This document shows positions 14,001 to 25,185 of a stretch of 64,000 nucleotides of DNA, in pieces. The translations under genes were made by a program, and so were the position numbers. Under the pieces are notes generated by a model that had not been told where the DNA came from, searched no databases, and was given only the letters and a program-made list of their open reading frames with translations. This DNA comes from Hyalella azteca (Eukaryota > Arthropoda > Malacostraca > Amphipoda > Hyalellidae), in NCBI RefSeq assembly GCF_000764305.2, contig NW_025946706.1, forward strand, positions 124,001-188,000. The letters are read 5' to 3'. Numbering within the stretch: the stretch's first letter is position 1; every line of letters begins with the position of its first letter.

Positions 14001-15225
14001 AATAGTCAAAGAAACTTCAACATTATAAACCAAATGAAACCATATCATTCATATTGACCTTAAAACGTATTTATAACTGATATATAAGCAGACAAAATTT
14101 ATTAACTATGAATAAACGCATAAAGAGTATTTTTTAATCGCTAAATCCCTAAAGCTAAATCAATGCAAATAGTGAGACAATGAGATTGTATTTAAAATTA
14201 TTATTCCTCGATGAGTTGACCGACAGATGATGCATGACGAGTCCAATCAATACAGCGAGTCACCAGAGGCGTGAGTCGGCGGGTATCGTGAACGGATCAC
14301 GAAGAATCTTGATGAATCACTTCAGTGAATAACAGATTAAAGGTCACTTGCGTTTAAATCTCATGCCAACAATCGAGTCTCATACATCACCTAATTTTTC
14401 AAACAAAATCTGCCAGTGCGATAAAATAAATCGTGTCATGAAACGCTTAATTTAATATGACAGAGCCACACGAAGCTGCAGCAAATTGATGTCTACAGGG
14501 ATCATGTAAAGAAAATGTTATAATAAAAAGCAAACAAATCATTGTTTGCGATTCCACAGTGAACCTCATGTCAAAATACCTAAATAAAATGTTATGCATT
14601 GCATTTATGCTAAAATAGTTCCTCCTGTAACTGGAAGAATGGAATCACCTATTCTACATCATTTAGCCAAGCTCAAAACGGCATCGTCCCTACCATACTC
14701 TGCTGACAGCCTTAAAAATTATGAGTAAATTACAACTCCGTCAAGAGGAAAAATTAAGTACAATATTATAATTATATTGATATTCTTAAATCAGCGCCGT
14801 GCCACTAGGAGAAATGGAACCTGATAATCCGCATGGATAGAGCCAATAGGGATTCGGATACATTAATTGCCTTGAAATGCGTTTGACATGATTTTGGGAT
14901 GCTTAAGAACAAAAATTTTTTATTTAAAACACTACGAAGCAACCCAGAAATAATAAAAAATTGCACATCAGCTAAATCACCTTCCATGAAGTATATAAAC
15001 GGAATCAGGTGTTAAGCTCCACCCGAAGACGAAAGAAATAGAGCAAATTTTAGTTCAAAGAAGAAGTGCGTGCGCTGAGGATAGTTTGTTGGTGGCCACA
15101 TGATGCCACCTCCAGGTACGGCACTCCAGCCTGTCGTAAGTCTGGCACTCTCATCATCACTGCCGACTGCCACCTGAGCCACTCTGCCACTCGTATCTCA
15201 AGCGTCTGATAAACTCCAGTGAGCA
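11063..15225. other. Gene-free AT-rich stretch
   Basis: No recognisable exon, RNA gene or repeat array. Short frames (12245-12562, 12818-13169) have no motif. Confidence 0.45.
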
Positions 15226-15690
15226 GGCAGGAATAGCATCACGAAATAGCAACGGGTAGGAATAGCATCACAAAATATCAACGGGTAGGAATAGCATCAC
15301 GAAATAGCAACGGGTAGGATTAGCATCACGAAATAGCAACGGGTAGGATTAGCATCACGAAATAGTAACGGGTAGGTATAGCATCACGAAATAGTAACGG
15401 GTAGGAATAGCATCACGAAATAGCAACGGGTAGGAATAGCATACGAAATAGTAACGGGTAGGAATAGCATCACGAAATAGTAACGGGTAGGAATAGCATC
15501 ACAAAATAGCAACGGGTAGGAATAGCATCACGAAATACAGTAACGGGTAGGAATAGCATCACGAAATAGCAACGGGTAGGAATAGCATCACGAAATAGTA
15601 ACGGGTAGGAATAGCATCACGAAATACAGTAACGGGTAGGAATATCATCACGAAATAGTAACGGGTAGGAATAGCTTCCCGCAATGCGAA
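15226..15690 (+). repeat. 29-bp minisatellite, about 15 copies
   Basis: A unit with core AACGGGTAGGAATAGCATCA repeats at 29 bp with AGC/AGT alternation. A few units have 1-2 bp indels (one lacks a C in CATCACG; two carry ATACAG). It decays at both ends. No spacers are present, so it is not a CRISPR array. Confidence 0.95.
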
Positions 15691-17067
15691 GGGTCGGAGT
15701 AAGATCGCGTATGAATTAACGAGCTTGTGTGCTGAAGCTCAGGAAAGTGCGTGGTAGACGTAGACAGTGGTATTTTCTGCAAACATTTTTACTAACAAAA
15801 TTCTCGTATTTTCGTCATCCTGTTATTTATATGATTATTACTCTTATTTCATCGTCTATTATTACTTCAAGTGAGAATATGAACTATAGAACCATGAGCC
15901 TATTTCTTCAAAGCCGACACTTCTATTCTATAGATAGATATACTTATTTCGTAAATATGACGTCCACCTCATGATCGAAATTTCATGTTCCTCATATGTA
16001 AACTCATGGTAGGTTTAGTACGCTTTCTCGTGGTCGCGGGACGTAAAATCGACGTTTTTCTAGGGTTCCGTGTGCTGGAATTAGGCAATGAATATAAAAA
16101 TATTTCCAGATAGATTTTAAATTGGAAATTTATTTCCATAACAAGTGCCATGCTGGAAGGAGGCACTGCCGTTGGACTTGGTAGACTTTCGTTAGAGATT
16201 TATTAAGATAGGGTATTTCCATGAGGTAAACAGTAGCAAAATTTTCTACCATTCAAAAGTAAAAAAATATCTGAAAAATTGCTCCCATGTATTTAACATG
16301 GTTCCTGTGGCACCAGAGCGATGACGCAAGGTGAATGCGTGAAGCGCTGCATTCCTCGCGAGCAACAATGGTTGGCAGTCAGGTGTTGGTGGCACAGATT
16401 AGTTATACGCATACACGTTTCGATTAGACTAAGTTGCTGTCAGGATGAATGTTGGGGCAGGACTGTGTGATAATGAAATAATTAAAAATTTTAGGTTTTA
16501 TTAATGTAGGTACAAAATTTTCCGTGTACTCACACTCATCCTAAAAGTTAAAGCAAGCGTCAGGAAATCAGCAATGAGACGAAAGTAGCTGCTTAATGAC
16601 CCATCACTTACTCCGTCGACGCCAAACCTTGTTTAATATTCAATACAGGAATATTTCTCAACTAAAAATAAAATAAGAACAATAAACAAATTAATACTCT
16701 AAACGTAAGCATGGAGGATCAATCAACGCTGGCAGAGCGTCCAAATGATTAAAACTAACAAGATTTTGATTTAGTTTTGTATGATGAGATAATCGTCTCG
16801 TATGTTAATTTGATAATTAAACATAATTAGGGAACAAAAGATGGTGATCTAAAATTAAAGTAATTCAGGCCATGAAAAAGCAGATTTGCAAAAATATAGA
16901 TTCTACCACGAACAACTAGAATGCGGTAAGCAACATCGTAAGAAAACAAAAATGAAGGAACTTTGCATGCATCACTACAAGTATGAAGCACTTTGATACA
17001 GGTGGATAGTAACCTCTAGCTCAACGCAATGAAGTAGCACGAGTAACAAATGCTCCAGACTGCCGCC
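15691..17067. other. DPP3 downstream region
   Basis: Lies 3' of DPP3. An AATAAA on the minus strand near 16502-16497 is a possible polyadenylation signal, about 565 nt after the stop. At 15889-15932 is a 44-bp fragment also found near LINE remnants at 61144 and 62402. No other gene found. Confidence 0.4.
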
Positions 17068-19230
17068 TCACTCTCTAGCTTGGTTGCGAGTAAGCATGAA
17101 CTGGGTGAGCATATCTTCGATGGCGTCGTGCTCACTAGGCGAAAATCTTTCGACCCACGAGGTGACATTGCCCTCAGCGCCGGCAGGATAAGTGACAAGT
17201 TCGACTTTCCCGTCCTGCACGCGGCTGTTGGGCATCGTCAGGATCATCCTAGGGCGCCTCTTACGAGTGACGATTTCATGCCACTTGCCGAAGGGATAGT
17301 CGCCGTCGTCACCAACTCGTGAGTAGCGCTGGAACATCTCATTCCCACTCTTGGCATCACCCATGGAGCGGTAGACCTGCAGCTTACGCAAGAATTCCCC
17401 CATGGCTTTTTTTCCTACTGTCGCTATCTTGGACTTGTCTAGAGTGAGCAGCAGGTCAGGCAAACCATCCTTTCCTACGGTTTCCTTCACCTGCACAAGA
17501 CCATGGCCTGCTTCCAAACCTACCTGCAGGATAGCATATCGAGCCTGCGAGTGAGCCTGGCCCCACTGACCTTGTTTTGGCTGATACATTTCCAGGCCCT
17601 TGATTCCGGCATAGAACATGTCCAGCCACAGCATGTATTTAATATCTTCTTTGTCTTCAGAAGGAATGTTGAAAATATCAAGGACATCATCGTTGAGGCA
17701 GAGATAGAGAGCAACTGTCTCAGCTCTGCATTCTTCGTAAGCACTGCTGAGACTCGTGAACTTGGTTTGGAAGTTCTCTCCGGATTCATAGAAGCTCACT
17801 TCTCCTCCGGTGAAAGGGTTCTTCACTGTCGCAGGGTCAAAGTTAAGCGAACCGTCTTCTTTCCTCCTCAAGAACTTGCCGCTTCCATGACCCAGCAACT
17901 CATGGAGGCCCACGCAGATCTCGAGGGAAGTGGAACCAAACTTTTCCCGCAGAGCAATGTCTTCCTCAGACAGGAATTGCGCACTTTTGTCACCTGAGCG
18001 AGAAGAAAGAACATTAGCGAGACTCACGTTTTTGAACCCTTGCTCTTCTTTCACGTCTTTGTAATTGGGAATATTGATGCCAATTGGTAGACCAGAGGAG
18101 GCGAAAGTCATGATATCCAATGAAGAGAAGTCAGGACGCATGAAAACGTCTTCCTCAAAATCCTTCCCCCATGGAAGGAGCGGGAGTATTTCGTGCTCCG
18201 CCTTCTGCACGAGCGTGTCGAACTTTTTAGACTGCTCACGATTCACCATAGCAACGAAAGCTTCAAATTCAGCGCGCTGGTTACTCGGATCGCGGTACAC
18301 TTCAATGAAGCCAGTGTAAACTTCAACCGCAGGTGACTTGTTCTTCACCCAGTACGTGGAGCCGTCTTTGTGTGCCTCAATTGAGCCAGTCGTGAAGCTC
18401 TCAATGTACTTGTCCAGCATTTTCACTTCGTTGTCATTGGCCGCATATTTCTTAGCAAGTGCGAGCTCTTTGACTACTTCCTTCAAGACGTCGCTGTAAT
18501 CTCCTCTAGTAATAGTGAAAGAATGGCCCTCAAACAAGTCCTCTTTCCTGGTAATGCCTTCAGCTGGACCGTTCTCGACTGAAGCAAGCCTGATGTCATA
18601 GAGAACTTTGTCTCCATCTTCGTGCTTGATCAATCTCGTGTTCCAAGCTTCGATGTTGCGGTCAGTCATGTACTCTTTGCAGAGTTCGGCGTCTTTTTGA
18701 GTGCAATTGGAAGAGAAATACATGGTGATTCCGTTGGGAGGCATCCCAAAGAACTTCTTATCATCTGAAAGATCGTACATTCGATCAGCAGCACGGTTGA
18801 AGAACTGGATGATCTTATCAGAGCATTCTAGGTAGGCTTTAGAAAGCTTGACAAGCGCAAGCAACTGCTCACGCGTGATCGTGGGCACAAACTTACGATC
18901 GCCAAAACCTAAATAATTACCACAATTGTACACAAGTCCAGAGTAGTAAATGAGCAGTGATTGGAATTCATCTTCCGTTACAACACCTTTCTCAACCGCC
19001 TGTGCCTTCAGGCTATCCAAAGGCTGGGATCTGAATAGCCTGGTGAGCAGGCAGAAAATGTCAGAGGCTTCAGGAGAACTCTGGCAGAAGGTGACAAAAG
19101 CCCCCCACCACGATGCACGCGAGAGGTGGTGAGCATACAGACGTTCTTTCTCAGTTAAGCCATTGAAGGCCTCAGTGCAAGGCAGGAACAGGATGGGGGT
19201 GTCCAAAGGCAGCTCGTGTGGAGAAGACAT
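17068..19230 (-). CDS. DPP3: Dipeptidyl peptidase III
   Basis: Zinc metallopeptidase of family M49 that removes dipeptides from the N-terminus of short peptides, mainly in the cytosol. The 720-residue product (human about 737) has the M49 signature HELLGH at residues 443-448 (two zinc-binding His and catalytic Glu) and the second motif EECRAE at about 499-504, supplying the third zinc ligand. The segments GINIPNY and FKNVSLANV also fit the family. I place the start at the ATG at 19230: the frame stays open 12 codons upstream without another ATG, and a splice acceptor (CTCTTTTCCAG) ends at 19271, implying a 5' UTR exon. The coding region is one uninterrupted exon with stop TGA at 17070-17068. 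It points away from BRPF. The long plus-strand frame inside it is antisense shadow. Confidence 0.97.
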   Translation of the reverse strand: MSSPHELPLDTPILFLPCTEAFNGLTEKERLYAHHLSRASWWGAFVTFCQSSPEASDIFCLLTRLFRSQPLDSLKAQAVEKGVVTEDEFQSLLIYYSGLVYNCGNYLGFGDRKFVPTITREQLLALVKLSKAYLECSDKIIQFFNRAADRMYDLSDDKKFFGMPPNGITMYFSSNCTQKDAELCKEYMTDRNIEAWNTRLIKHEDGDKVLYDIRLASVENGPAEGITRKEDLFEGHSFTITRGDYSDVLKEVVKELALAKKYAANDNEVKMLDKYIESFTTGSIEAHKDGSTYWVKNKSPAVEVYTGFIEVYRDPSNQRAEFEAFVAMVNREQSKKFDTLVQKAEHEILPLLPWGKDFEEDVFMRPDFSSLDIMTFASSGLPIGINIPNYKDVKEEQGFKNVSLANVLSSRSGDKSAQFLSEEDIALREKFGSTSLEICVGLHELLGHGSGKFLRRKEDGSLNFDPATVKNPFTGGEVSFYESGENFQTKFTSLSSAYEECRAETVALYLCLNDDVLDIFNIPSEDKEDIKYMLWLDMFYAGIKGLEMYQPKQGQWGQAHSQARYAILQVGLEAGHGLVQVKETVGKDGLPDLLLTLDKSKIATVGKKAMGEFLRKLQVYRSMGDAKSGNEMFQRYSRVGDDGDYPFGKWHEIVTRKRRPRMILTMPNSRVQDGKVELVTYPAGAEGNVTSWVERFSPSEHDAIEDMLTQFMLTRNQARE

Positions 19231-19442
19231 TATTGCTGTGTAATTGGTAGAGCTGAAGCTTGTCAAAAATCTGGAAAAGAGAATTCACAATAGATTAAAC
19301 ATAAATTTCCATAAAAAAGAACAACATTAACAGCAAAAAATGTAAAAGGACCACAATTGTGGATTGGATAACACAAATTTAAAATGAGCTCATCATAAAA
19401 ATTTTACACAAGTAAACAAGTCTACAGCAAGTCTTTAAAAAA

Positions 19443-19611
19443 GAGAACAAATCTTGGGTACAGATGTCAACAGAGAACAAATCTTGGGGACAGATGTCAA
19501 CAGGGAACAAATCTTGGGGACAGATGTCAACAGGCAACAAATCTTGGGGACAGATGTCAACAGGGAACAAATCTTGGGGACAGATGTCAACAGGGAACAA
19601 ATCTTGGGAAC
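19443..19611 (+). repeat. 30-bp minisatellite upstream of DPP3, 5.6 copies
   Basis: The unit contains GGGGACAGATGTCAACAGGG followed by AACAAATCTT and repeats at exactly 30 bp, about 170 bp upstream of the DPP3 coding-exon acceptor. It therefore probably lies in the 5' intron or promoter-proximal region. The 30-bp period keeps several frames open on both strands, which gives spurious repeat proteins. Confidence 0.95.
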
Positions 19612-21410
19612 ACGTTTACAAGTTTCAAGGAATGATTTTCACAAAGGTATGATGAGAGTGGTGTGAGATAATGCCATATGTAAACCCCAGCACAAATGCT
19701 GAGTGTGGATCAATTATATATATTGTGTATCTCAGACAATTTTAGCAAAATAGTGAATCTTGTTATGATGACGGTATCAAAGATCCTACTATACATTCTC
19801 TCATATGTTGGATTCTGTTCTTAATTGTTTTTCTTGATTATTACAAGAAATGTAGCTAATACTTGAAAGCTTAATATAGTTTAAAAGCAGAATTTTGACA
19901 TAATTTGATTTTCATTTTTGCTGACATAGGTAGTAAAAGGAGGCAAATAAATGCCTGGAACATTTTAAATACAGCAGATACATATTAGAAATCAAAGCTG
20001 ATAAGACCACAGATTTAATGGCACTCACAAAACTTCATAACAGACCTGTTAACAGTATTTGTAAGGAGAGCTGGACTTTTCACTTGACTGCAGTAAGTAG
20101 TGCAAGTCCCAAGGCAAATGCTTTGTTTTGAAAAAGATAGGCACATACCAAACTTGGAGGCTCTAAGCAAGCCCCTATGTATTGATTTCAACATTTCTGT
20201 TCAGGAAATACTTATAAAATTCTGAGTGATATATACCGTACATATTTATTTCAGCATTATCACTCATTTCTAAATTGTTAAATGTTAATGGTTATAGCAT
20301 TTTTACTTGGTTCAGTTCTGGCAATTTAATTGATTGAATTATTTTCAATCTATTAAAGCATCTCAAGATATTGAATTAAGATATTGGTAGTGAATACCAG
20401 GCTGGCTGAATGTTTTAGCTCCCTGGGGAAATTGTAAAATTTGCCTCCATGTGGAGCAGTAAAATATGTGCACCATGCGTGGGAGCTAAGCAGTAGTAAC
20501 TAGAAAGGTTGTGAGAAAAAAATGTTAAATAATACAGAGTATAGAATATTTTTTTCAAAAACATTGCCTCAAAATATGATTGAAAAAACTCAAACTGAGA
20601 ATAAAATCACATTACTTCAAATGACCATCCATGCTAACTCAATTAATAAAGTATGCTACAAAATAGAGTGATACTGCAAATTCATTGCTTTGAAGTTGCC
20701 AATAATTGGCTTGAAATGTGTCGATGTATGATTGTAGTGCCAGACTTAAGCAGGGTCTCTTGTATATTGTTGTCTTTTCAAACTTTCTATCAAGCCATCT
20801 TGACTTTTAATAGGCCTCTATTTTTAGTTGCTGATCTCATCACAATCAATTGATCAACAGAACATGGAATGGTATCAGCCACCTGTATTGATCCTATCCT
20901 TCACCTTGACCTGCATCAATTGTAATGCAAACCAAGTTACAATGTGGAATATCAGACAAAATTTTCCATAGATTGCAGATTTAAACATAATTCCATTGTG
21001 GGGAAAAATAAGCTACTTTTCTTTCTTTTAACAGAGGAAATTAGGCAAGGAAGCTAAGAACAGGCGGAAATGACAGCAAGCAGGAGTTCCCGTCTCATTA
21101 GCGGTTAGTTTCTGTATCAATCATTTGCTATTGTTTATATATGTATAAAAATATTTATTGTGAAACATGATTTACATTCTTTAGAGAATCAAAATTCAAC
21201 ACAAAAATATCAGCATAATCTGTGTGATTGAGCCAGTAGGCTTAGAATTTGCTTAAACTTGATAACTTTGGAGCCATGATGATGATGTTAGAGAAAATAT
21301 ATCAATTTTCAACCTTGTGCCACATTTTCAATTTTGGGAACTGGCTCTTTGATACTGAATCATGAATGTATGCAAAAATGCCTTATTCCTAGTATTACTA
21401 TAGTATATGA
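19612..21410. other. DPP3 upstream intergenic sequence
   Basis: AT-rich and without recognisable exons. The noncoding first exon of DPP3 probably lies here or further up, but I cannot place it. Confidence 0.45.
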
Positions 21411-21600
21411 CATAGTGGCAAAGCAGTTTTTTTAGATTCTTCCTCAAGTTCAATTTGGAGTATATATACTATAAGTAGACCACTAAAGTATCATGGATAC
21501 CATCATTATCTTACATAAGATTGGTTTAAATCTAGAGTACCGGTATAAATGAGAAAATTATAAATAACCAATTCTAAAAAATCTCTTGTTTGCCAATATG
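21411..21600 (+). mobile_element. hAT-like MITE, copy 1 (diverged)
   Basis: Starts CATAGTGGCAAAGCAG and ends TGTTTGCCAATATG, the inverted-repeat ends of a ~185-bp family seen again at 21943, 22944, 26120 and 28506. Internal landmarks GGATACCA and TAAGATTGGTTTAAATCT are shared. The flanking 8-mers no longer match, so this is an older copy. Confidence 0.8.
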
Positions 21601-21635
21601 GACTATATGCAAATTATGCATATGCAGAATAACAG

Positions 21636-21817
21636 AATTGTAATTTTCCTACTCGATTCTGAAATCTTTTGGCTCTAATGTGACAAATTTTTAATATGAT
21701 TGAAATTTTGCTGCCGATCATGCACTTTTGTTAACAATTAGATAGGAGGTAATTCATCTGGTGGAAATCTTGCAGTTCCAGAAATGGCAGGAAACCTCTA
21801 GTCGCAGCCCTTAAGGT
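21636..21817 (+). repeat. Dispersed repeat shared with 25746-25880 and 28363-28425
   Basis: The block containing TTTTGTTAACAATTAGATAGG and GGAGGTAATTCATC recurs at 25746-25880. Its right part, with CTGGTGGAAATCTTGCA, recurs at 28363-28425. No terminal structure or coding capacity seen. It may be part of a larger transposon. Confidence 0.7.
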
Positions 21818-21942
21818 AGATGTTTTCCACAGCCCATGCTTGTGCATATGCTAGTAAGTGGTATGGAAGACAACTATTCTCAAGCCCACAACTGGATTTC
21901 TTAGCTATCAATTCTTGTATTTTTGAGCCAAGAGAGTGAGTC

Positions 21943-22199
21943 CATAGTGGCACAGCAGAGAGTTTTTTAGACTCTCCCTCAAGTTCATTTTTGAGTCCTA
22001 TAAGTAGACAAGTAAAGCATAGTGGCAAAGCAGAGAGTTTTTTAGACTCTCCCTCAAGTTCATTTTTGAGTCCTATAAGTAGACAAGCAAAGTATCATGG
22101 ATACCAGCATTATCATACATAAGAAATTGGTTTAAATCTTGAGTAAATGAGGAGATTAAAAATGAACTGATTCTAAAAAATCTCTGGTTTGTCACTATG
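21943..22199 (+). mobile_element. hAT-like MITE, copy 2, with partial 5' duplication
   Basis: A full-length copy runs from 22018 to 22199 and is preceded by a 75-bp tandem copy of its own 5' end (21943-22017). Both 5' ends begin CATAGTGGCA. The 3' end is GGTTTGTCACTATG. No matching 8-bp flanks were found for either 5' boundary. Confidence 0.85.
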
Positions 22200-22943
22200 C
22201 AAGAGACTATTTTTTTTAACCTGGAAAATAAATTCATGACTCAAAAAGTGAATAAATGGCTTAAAAATAGCATAATTTGGGGCCTTAGAAATACAGTTGC
22301 AGCTATGAGAAAAAAGGTTTTCCACAGCAGGCTGTCTGGCTGTGTCCAGTCAGTCAGTCACTACTCACTGACTCAGTCTCACCCACCGCCACCGGTCCCA
22401 CCCCTCTTCTAGATAGTTGATATAACGGGAGCACTGCCGTAGCCCAAAAATTTGACTCTTAACTCAGCCCAAGAGCCAATGCCAACCCTCTACATGCAAT
22501 AGAAATAGTCAGCCTAACACCTATGCAGCTGTTCTTACTTGCCTCATCTCACCACAGCAGCTGGAAATAAGCAATGCCTTGGCCCAAACCTGATACTCCA
22601 AATGGATTACGCCCAATAGCTCCTACACCAATGATTTAAGCCCATACCATCACTTCTTACAAATGCTGTAAGCCACAGGGTCCGCAGACTGCACCACAGC
22701 ACCAGACAGCTGTAAATGGGAACGGCCCTGCACTGGACTGTCGCATCACCTTACCCACTTTGCAGGCGTAAGCCCAGCCCTGACGTTCACCAGCATCTTC
22801 TTCCCTAGCTACCCACTTCTCTCCACCTTTCCGCGAAAGGGTTAGGTTAGAATTCTTCTGCAAGCTGGTACCAAAAGGGGGGGAGCAGGGGGTAAGTGAG
22901 GGGGGTTTAGACTTTAGCCTCCAGAAGAACAGACAGGCAGGGG
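22200..22943. other. No gene recognised
   Basis: Unique-looking sequence between MITE copies, locally C-rich at 22380-22400 and G-rich at 22877-22900. No exon supported. Confidence 0.45.
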
Positions 22944-23786
22944 CATAATGACAAACCAGAGATTTTTTAGAATCAGTTCATTATTAAGGTATTATTGCAG
23001 ATTAACTACATCCAAAAAAAAGGGTGTTTTTTTTTAATTATATGTTTTTTGGGGTGTAGATTACGAATCTGAAATCCATTTTTGGCGGTCGGCATCGGAA
23101 AACCGATTTTTTTCCGACCCAAAAATCGAATGAAACGAATGAAACTTACCCATTGCACTGCAACGGGTAAAGAAGACGAAAATGTTACCCGTTGCACTGC
23201 AACGGGTAACATTTTCGTCTTCTTTGTCCATAAATCTGGAGATACATTGCCACATCGAGAGATCACAACCTAACGCCAACTCGCAGGTTGGGTTGGTTCG
23301 CCCAGGTTCCTTTTAGATCAAAATGCTATCTAAAAAAAGGAACTTGGCTGACTTAACCCAACCTAAGAGCTTTTTGTAAAATTTCGATGAACAATCCGAC
23401 CCTTTATATAAAGGTGAGTGGGTAACGTAAGTTACGTAACCCCCATGTTAGTAAATAAAGGTGAGTGGGTAACGTAAGTTACGTAACCCCCATGTTAGTA
23501 AGTCGCGAAAAAAATCGGTTTTCCGATGCCGACCGCCAAAAATGGATTTCAGATTCGTAATCTACACCCCAAAAAACATATAATTCAAAAAAAAAAACAC
23601 CCTTTTTTTTGGATGTAGTTAATCTGCAATAATACCTTTTTAATTTCCTCATTTACTCATGACTTAAACCAATTTCTTATGTATGATAATGCTGGTATGA
23701 GGTATCCATGATACTTTACTGGTCTACTTATAGGACTCGAAAATAAACTTGAGGGAGTCTAAAAAAAACTCTGCTTTGCCACTATG
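22944..23786 (-). mobile_element. hAT-like MITE, copy 3, reverse, split by a foldback element
   Basis: In reverse orientation the MITE begins CATAATGACAAACCAG at 22944 and ends CTTTGCCACTATG at 23786. Both sides are flanked by the identical 8-mer GGCAGGGG (22936-22943 and 23787-23794), a perfect hAT-size target duplication. The element is interrupted at 22988-23636 by a second element, so the foldback inserted after the MITE. Confidence 0.92.
22988..23636. mobile_element. 649-bp foldback element nested in the MITE
   Basis: Terminal inverted repeats of about 126 bp: the left arm (22988-~23113) begins GGTATTATTGCAG and the right arm (~23508-23636) ends CTGCAATAATACC, with only small indels in the poly-T part. 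Flanks TTATTAA and TTTTTAA suggest a 7-bp target duplication with one mismatch. The interior has a perfect 57-bp palindrome (23169-23225) and two tandem copies of a ~53-bp unit (23404-23506) centred on near-palindromic GTAACGTAAGTTACGTAAC. There is no coding capacity, so it is non-autonomous. Confidence 0.9.
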
Positions 23787-23794
23787 GGCAGGGG

Positions 23795-24999
23795 AATAGC
23801 CTTTAGAAGAACAGACAGGCTGAGAAAACCTAACACTGTTTGAAATAAACATGTGCACAAATCAAATATTTTATATCCATTCACTGCTGAGGCTGGAGAG
23901 GTAGCACTTAGCAGTGTACTGATAGCTCTGTGGCGCAGGGGCGGCAGGGCGTTCTTTATCAAAAGTGGTGAAGGGGCTAGGCTGCATGGAATAGAAATAT
24001 TTTGGGATTTAATGTGTGGGTTACGACCATTGTTTTGGCGGCTTGCAGGTTGAAGCTCATTGGCTTGCTGGTTTACATCCATGAACTTGATGATGAAGGG
24101 ATTTAGTCCCTGTTGCAGTGTGGCTTTCAGCAAGTAATCATGTTGGCTAATTTGCTCTGCAGAATGCTCGCGCACGGGGTGAAGTGTGAAAATTATGCTG
24201 GTATTGGGCAATGCTGGGCTATTTCAGTTATCCCAATTAATTGATATAACATAACTACATACACAAAGTGGCATCCAGTAGATTTTTTTAGATGTTCATT
24301 TTTATTTCCTAACAAACTGAAAAAGGAAGTCTCTGCTTAGCTAGGCTACAATAAATAAATTATTCCAGTTTCGACGGTCCTCAAGGTTAGGTTCAGTTAG
24401 GTAAGGACCTTTTTTTTTGCTACTATCACGTGACTATCATATCAGACTATGGTGAACCGTGAATGGTCGCACCTCCGCTCGCATCCGCATGTAACTTGCA
24501 GGTCGATGAATCAGTTAATTAGACATAAAAAGCAACATGTAGTTCATTAGAAATACGCCACAATTTGCAGCAATTTTCAGTACAATATTTCTAAAAATAG
24601 TATAACAGAGGCATTACAAATTATATGACATTGCGCTACCTACCGGCTAGGCGGCACCACAGCGTGGTTCGACCAGATCCCATTCTACCTCGGCAGTACT
24701 CATGAGTCATGACTCCTGAGTAAATAGGCTACTAAACTCATCAGATCATGAATTTTTTTACTAATAATATATTTTGGAGTAATTGGGGTGTTTATTACAT
24801 TTAAAATGACTTTGAACTAACTTTGCTAATGTTTAGCTTGAAATTTCTCTTATCAATAGAATTATTGTTTCTCCCAACCGCGATCTGATATCATCTTGAA
24901 ATGAAAAGTCAGAAATAATAGAAACGGGTTGAATGTAAACAACGCTTGTAAATCTGCCATCATTAACTGTTTATCTGGGCACTCTGGTGGGCAGAAGAA
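23795..24999. other. No gene recognised
   Basis: A 150-codon minus frame (23759-24211) overlaps the MITE end and shows no domain. Nothing else is supported. Confidence 0.45.
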
Positions 25000-25185
25000 G
25001 TGCAGTCCTCAGGGAAGGGAACCTTTAGGCATGATCTGGGAGCTGTGGTAAACTACGTGGACTATGGATCGCTACCTCGCTCAGTTGAGTGTGCAGTAGC
25101 TCGGCTGCGACTGGGACATGCTGGGGTGAAGGCCCACATAATACAAGTTTTCAACAAAGAGTTGTGCTCAGGCTGGGAGGTGTGA
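25000..25185 (+). pseudogene. LINE ORF2 C-terminal fragment
   Basis: The translation contains SVECAVARLRLGHAGVKAH followed by a Cys (CSGWEV). It resembles the post-RT region of many arthropod non-LTR retrotransposons, where an RLR-GH-x-H stretch precedes a Cys-rich end. It is truncated on both sides, with an A-rich run at about 25218. The clade cannot be assigned from 60 residues. Confidence 0.45.

Noticed and set aside
15226..15690. Possible CRISPR array
   Set aside because: Units are contiguous without spacers and this is a eukaryotic genome; it is a minisatellite.
17503..17997. 164-codon plus-strand frame
   Set aside because: Antisense to the conserved DPP3 coding region.
19231..19266. 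DPP3 start 12 codons upstream
   Set aside because: The extension begins at TTG, contains no ATG and crosses into sequence just after a splice acceptor, so it is 5' UTR.
19379..19666. Repeat-protein frames on both strands
   Set aside because: A 30-bp tandem array keeps several frames open by chance.
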